Shown here: positions 60,791 through 64,000 of the stretch, piece by piece
Layout: each line of letters starts with the position of its first letter
Position numbering within the stretch: the first letter of the stretch is position 1
Assembly: GCA_045591095.1 (NCBI GenBank)
Contig: JAZNSF010000027.1
Coordinates: 23,943-87,942 of the forward strand
Reading direction: 5' to 3'
Length of the DNA: 64,000 nucleotides
Origin: SIG440 sp045591095
Lineage (GTDB): Bacteria; Bacillota; Clostridia; Monoglobales; Monoglobaceae
Translations under genes and position numbers: made by a program
The notes under the pieces: generated by a model
Databases searched by the model: none
Told to the model about the DNA's origin: nothing
What the model saw: only the letters and a program-made list of their open reading frames with translations

Positions 60791-62605
60791 TTAACCCTGT
60801 TTCCATCTCTGAATTACACAAGTTACGCGGCCGCCTTCTTCGTTGATGATTTCGTAGTCACCGAAGCTTGCAGGAATAACAAGTGTCTGGAATTTGTCAC
60901 ATTCTGCGAAGAGGTCATGATTTGCCTTTGAACGAACTGTAACCTTCTTACCAACAGTAAGTGTGAACATATGCATGAACTTACCTTCTGTTGAGTATTC
61001 ACCAACGTTTTCGAAGTGAATTCTCTCTACGTGGTAAGGCATAACAGGAGTGCTCTTGTAACGGTCAATGAAGTATTCCTTTGTCCATTTTACAACACTT
61101 GGAGTTGAAAGGAGATGATCCTTAACCCAAGAAGCTCTTCTTGTCTTTTCCATGTTTCTGCCGTGCTCAAGATGCATCTTGAGGGGCTTGCCTGTCATAG
61201 TCTTCTTGTCGTCATCCCATGACGGTCTTGCAAAGTCATATTCAAAGAATGAATACTCTGTACCATTGATACTTGGGTTTGTATCCATTTCAAGTACCAT
61301 CTGGTTACCACCGTGACCGTGCATTGTGCCGGGTGGGATCAAGTAAAGGTCTCCTTCTTTGCTTGACCAGTTAGCAATAAAGTCTTTCCAGTTTTCGATA
61401 GGTTTGATGTTTTGTGATTCTTCACAAAGTCTTTCCCATTCTTCGATGTCAGCATCGTCATGGAAGCCCATCCATGTGTTTGCACCTTCATAAGCTTCTG
61501 CTATGTAGTATGTTTCGTATCTACCGAGAGGCTCGTTGAAGTTGTCAGCAACGTACTTGCTGCTTGGGTGGATGTGCATAGGCATAGAAATTCTTTCAGC
61601 CGGCTGAGGAGTTGGATGCCAACCGTCATCAAGCCAGATATCAAGCGGGAAGAGTCCCGGATACTTCTTGTCGATAAGCTCACCAACGAGTTCTTTACCA
61701 TACTGCATAGCGTTGAGCATAGGCATCGAAATGCTTCTCTCGCCGCCGAAGTCGATAAGGATACGAAGCTCAGGACCTGCAATCTTGTTCCAAGCATTAT
61801 TAGCAAGGCCTTCTACCTGGTAGTCCATATCATGGTATCTGTATGCACCCCAGGGACCTGGGCTGAAGATTTTAACTTCGTGGATAGGATATTTTACCAA
61901 AGTAGACATAATTTCGTTGTATGCTTCCTGAGGAATGAGTACAAGGTCATTCTCGAAGTAGTTTTCTACATAGAAATCCATTGCTCCGTACATATAATCC
62001 TTCTGACGCTTTAGCATATAGTAGTCAGAATAGTTGTATTCTTTCCAGTTGTAGCCCTTTGGAGGTTCTTTGCAACCAAATGTAGCAAGGTCGCCATTCC
62101 ACATATCCCACTGAACCTTCTGGTGTGTGTTATCTACATAGCACTTAACGCTGAGAGCATCCTCGAATGCTTTAATAGAAGCACCTACACCATAGATAAT
62201 AGCAACATTAGCTTTGTCAGCAAGCTTTGCCTTAGTATCAGCGATTTTAGCTTCAACCATAATGTCTTCGATTACACCTGTCTGGTTTACTTTACCAAAG
62301 CCAGGGTCATCTGTAACGTATGGCTGATTGTAAGCGATAATCTCTTCTCTTGTTTTGTAAAGCTCGTCAGCTGCGATAAGAACAGTCTTAAGGCCCTTAG
62401 CTTCAACCTTTTCGCTAACTGCCTTTGCAATTTTTTCAAAGTCGATACCATACCATCCGTCGATAGCAATGTTTTTTCCGGCTACGTCAACTAAAGATGC
62501 GATTTTCTCAACAACTTTGTCCCAACCGAATGTAACAGAATCTCTGTTTTTTGCTGAAATAACAATTTTATTGTCAGCATTTTTAATGGATTCGTATACT
62601 GGCAT
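60791..62605 (-). CDS. Fusion: degenerate kinase-like domain plus mannose-6-phosphate-isomerase-like cupin
   Basis: This 604-residue protein has an N-terminal part (about residues 20-200) that resembles phosphoribulokinase/uridine-kinase folds: KNIAIDGWYGIDFEKIA where the P-loop would be (no GKS/T), then VLIAADELYKTREEI, and VKCYVDNTHQKVQWDMWNGD. The C-terminal part resembles class I mannose-6-phosphate isomerase: PMHIHPSSKY (His344, His346), YETYYIAEA (Glu364), DLYLIPPGTMHGHGG (His429) and EMDTNPS. The cupin metal site looks complete; the kinase ATP site does not. AAGGGGG precedes the ATG. Controlled by the adjacent LacI-type operator. Confidence 0.8.
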   Translation of the reverse strand: MPVYESIKNADNKIVISAKNRDSVTFGWDKVVEKIASLVDVAGKNIAIDGWYGIDFEKIAKAVSEKVEAKGLKTVLIAADELYKTREEIIAYNQPYVTDDPGFGKVNQTGVIEDIMVEAKIADTKAKLADKANVAIIYGVGASIKAFEDALSVKCYVDNTHQKVQWDMWNGDLATFGCKEPPKGYNWKEYNYSDYYMLKRQKDYMYGAMDFYVENYFENDLVLIPQEAYNEIMSTLVKYPIHEVKIFSPGPWGAYRYHDMDYQVEGLANNAWNKIAGPELRILIDFGGERSISMPMLNAMQYGKELVGELIDKKYPGLFPLDIWLDDGWHPTPQPAERISMPMHIHPSSKYVADNFNEPLGRYETYYIAEAYEGANTWMGFHDDADIEEWERLCEESQNIKPIENWKDFIANWSSKEGDLYLIPPGTMHGHGGNQMVLEMDTNPSINGTEYSFFEYDFARPSWDDDKKTMTGKPLKMHLEHGRNMEKTRRASWVKDHLLSTPSVVKWTKEYFIDRYKSTPVMPYHVERIHFENVGEYSTEGKFMHMFTLTVGKKVTVRSKANHDLFAECDKFQTLVIPASFGDYEIINEEGGRVTCVIQRWKQG

Positions 62606-62685
62606 TTTTCTTCCCCCTTAAAATTTTTAATATGTTTTTCCAGCACAGAAACGTAAAACTCTCCACGCTTCTGACTCTTGATATA

Positions 62686-62714
62686 ATTATACTAAAACGT
62701 TTTAGTTTTGTCAA
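62686..62714 (-). promoter_or_regulatory. Consensus SigA promoter for the kinase-like/cupin fusion gene
   Basis: On the minus strand, perfect -35 TTGACA (62714-62709), 17-base spacer and perfect -10 TATAAT (62691-62686). The spacer is almost entirely the palindromic operator. A fully consensus promoter implies high expression when not repressed. Confidence 0.9.
62691..62706. promoter_or_regulatory. LacI-family operator
   Basis: A perfect 16-bp palindrome ACTAAAACGTTTTAGT with the central CG typical of LacI/GalR operators. It fills the spacer of the consensus promoter for the gene at 62605, between that gene and a divergent LacI-family regulator. Binding would block RNA polymerase. Confidence 0.85.
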
Positions 62715-62754
62715 TAACTTTCTTAACAAAAATGCAAAATTCTTCAATTGATGC

Positions 62755-62784
62755 TTGCATATACCGGCTTAGTTATGTTATAGT
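62755..62784 (+). promoter_or_regulatory. Possible SigA promoter for the LacI-family regulator
   Basis: TTGCAT (62755-62760), 18-base spacer, TATAGT (62779-62784), about 43 bp before the start codon. Confidence 0.5.
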
Positions 62785-62827
62785 ATTGATATGTTAATTT
62801 AGGTTTTTCGGATGGGAGGGATTAGGA

Positions 62828-63835
62828 ATGAAAAAAATCACCGTAAAAGAAATCGCAAAAATGGCCGGTGTTTCTGTTACTACGGTTTCTTTTGTCCTTA
62901 ACAACAAACCCGGTGTAAGCGATGCTATCCGAAAAAAAGTTCAATCTATCATTGACGAAACAAATTTCAGACCCAACCTGAATTCACGAAAACTACTCAA
63001 AAACAAAAGCTACAATATATGTCTTATTATCAACTCCTCCTCTTCACCATTTGAGGATTTGTTTTATTTTGACATAACACGAGGTATCCTTAATCAGGCA
63101 CACAGGTACGGATACAATCTGATTATGAGCAAGCTTGAATCAGGCAACGAAGACCTACCTGCCGCTGTTTATTCGGGCGAAACAGACGGAATTATCTTTT
63201 TTCAGGACATAAGCGGGGTTATACTGAATAAGGCAAAGGAAAGTGGAATCCCTTTTGTTATCGTTGACTCTCATAATAACGTTGATGGCATCACATCAGT
63301 AAATCCCGACTACTCTACCGCTGCATATGACGCTGCCAACTATCTGATTGACCAGAACCACAAAAATATTGTAATGCTTTCAAAAAAAGACGTTGCTGAC
63401 TTTTATAAGCAAACCTTTGACGGATTTAAGAGGGCTTTAACCGATAACGGCCTTCTAATCAAAAAAAATCAAAAGGAGCTTATGGCATCAAACGAAGACA
63501 ACGCCTATTCTATTACAAAAAAACTTCTCACTTCACCAAACAGACCTTCTGCTATTTTGTGTGCAACCGACATTTTTGCCATAGGTGCAATACGTGCGGC
63601 AAAGGATTGTAAGTTAAGCGTCCCGGGGGATGTTTCTATTATGGGGATTGACGATATCTTCCTTTCAAGATACATTGACCCACGGCTTACAACCGTCGGC
63701 GTAAACAAAGAAGATATGGGAGTTTATGCAATGGACCTTCTTTATAAGAAAATGAAAGGCAAAACGCCGCAAAACATACTTCTCCCTATGAATCTTGTTA
63801 TCCGAGATTCCGTGCGGAAACTTAAAAAAGATTAA
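62828..63835 (+). CDS. LacI family transcriptional regulator
   Basis: This 335-residue regulator has the LacI helix-turn-helix (TVKEIAKMAGVSVTTVSFVL near residue 5), the hinge helix region (RPNLNSRKL) and a periplasmic-binding-protein-like effector domain (NICLIINSSSSPFEDLFYFD, SAILCATDIFAIGAIRAAK, VSIMGIDDIFLSRYIDPRLTTV). Likely effector: a sugar or sugar phosphate. It is divergent from the cupin-fusion gene, whose promoter contains a matching palindrome. GGGAGGG lies upstream of the ATG. Confidence 0.93.
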   Translation: MKKITVKEIAKMAGVSVTTVSFVLNNKPGVSDAIRKKVQSIIDETNFRPNLNSRKLLKNKSYNICLIINSSSSPFEDLFYFDITRGILNQAHRYGYNLIMSKLESGNEDLPAAVYSGETDGIIFFQDISGVILNKAKESGIPFVIVDSHNNVDGITSVNPDYSTAAYDAANYLIDQNHKNIVMLSKKDVADFYKQTFDGFKRALTDNGLLIKKNQKELMASNEDNAYSITKKLLTSPNRPSAILCATDIFAIGAIRAAKDCKLSVPGDVSIMGIDDIFLSRYIDPRLTTVGVNKEDMGVYAMDLLYKKMKGKTPQNILLPMNLVIRDSVRKLKKD

Positions 63836-63853
63836 CATCAAAAAGGCACTCTC

Positions 63854-64000
63854 TGATTGTGAAGTAGTCAATACTTTGTAGACACAAAAAAGAATATTTT
63901 AAGCTGCCTGTTCAAGTCTGTATTGAACAGGCGGTTTTCTTTTTAGTTTTCGTACGGGTTTTATGTAATTAAAGTAATATACAGCTTCGTCAATGACTTT
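63854..64000. mobile_element. End of an IS3-family insertion sequence (continues past window end)
   Basis: Includes the 3' end of a transposase gene and about 45 bp of terminal sequence. The likely tip begins TGATTGTG near 63854, consistent with the TG...CA ends of IS3 elements, but the exact boundary cannot be fixed without the other end. Confidence 0.5.
63899..64000 (-). CDS. IS3-family transposase (OrfB-like), C-terminal 33 residues only
   Basis: Reading the minus strand from the window edge, the frame ends with VYYFNYIKPVRKL, KRKPPVQYRLEQAA, then TAA. The Y-N-x-x-R/K followed by a PPVQYR-type ending is the usual C-terminus of IS3/IS150 transposase OrfB after the DDE domain. The rest lies outside the window. 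Confidence 0.75.
   Translation of the reverse strand, partial: KVIDEAVYYFNYIKPVRKLKRKPPVQYRLEQAA

Overview
The window is a chromosomal segment of a spore-forming, anaerobe-type member of the Bacillota, most likely class Clostridia. Reasons: it carries spoIIR and a cotJABC spore-coat operon. Its gene orders are typical of Bacillota (yybS-gdpP-rplI-dnaB, nadD-yqeK-lcp-rsfS-leuS, ylxM-ffh-rpsP-khpA-rimM-trmD, secA-prfB, ywiB next to argS, ecfA1-ecfA2-ecfT-truA). Shine-Dalgarno sites are strong AGGAGG-like and TTG/GTG starts are common. I cannot name a genus.

Layout. From 1 to 25.3 kb everything is on the minus strand: dnaB (cut by the window edge), rplI, gdpP, a DUF2232 membrane protein, an amidohydrolase, a glycolytic set (pgk-tpiA-gpmI), a polysaccharide deacetylase, rho, cvpA, a membrane-anchored propeller-like protein, truA, an ECF transporter module without an S component, a methyltransferase, an Mrp ATPase, a CtpA-type protease, argS, a DUF1934 protein, murI and ddl. 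spoIIR (plus strand, 25.4 kb) is divergent from ddl behind a SigF-type promoter. It converges on a second long minus-strand run: secA, prfB (programmed +1 frameshift), prfA, a Sua5-phosphatase fusion, rimI and tsaD. A tRNA-Arg(ACG) and a small DUF2508-like gene sit at 34.1-34.6 kb on the plus strand. From 34.6 to 53.9 kb the minus strand continues with an RNase M5-like TOPRIM protein, nadE, an HD hydrolase, leuS, rsfS, an LCP protein, yqeK, nadD, a zinc-ribbon membrane protein, trmD, rimM, khpA, rpsP, ffh, ylxM, lgt, a pair of M16 peptidases and a MATE transporter.

The last 10 kb is accessory. cotJABC (plus) has a SigE-type promoter. It is followed by a minus-strand sugar or organic-acid catabolic region: a mutarotase-like protein, an L-fucose/L-arabinose isomerase-family protein, a D-lyxose isomerase-family protein, a frameshifted DUF4886 hydrolase, and two paralogous amidohydrolases, one of which has lost its metal ligands. 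Upstream lie a strikingly structured 213-bp hairpin array and a 604-residue fusion of a degenerate kinase-like domain to a mannose-6-phosphate-isomerase-like cupin. The fusion gene has a consensus promoter with a perfect palindromic operator in its spacer, opposite a divergent LacI-family regulator. The window ends in the 3' end of an IS3-family transposase.

Most of the window is housekeeping. The points most worth a second look are the hairpin array (60556-60768), the pseudo-kinase/cupin fusion with its LacI switch, the active plus ligand-less amidohydrolase pair, the prfB frameshift site that uses UAA and lies just upstream of prfA, and the three-domain Sua5-LMW-phosphatase fusion.
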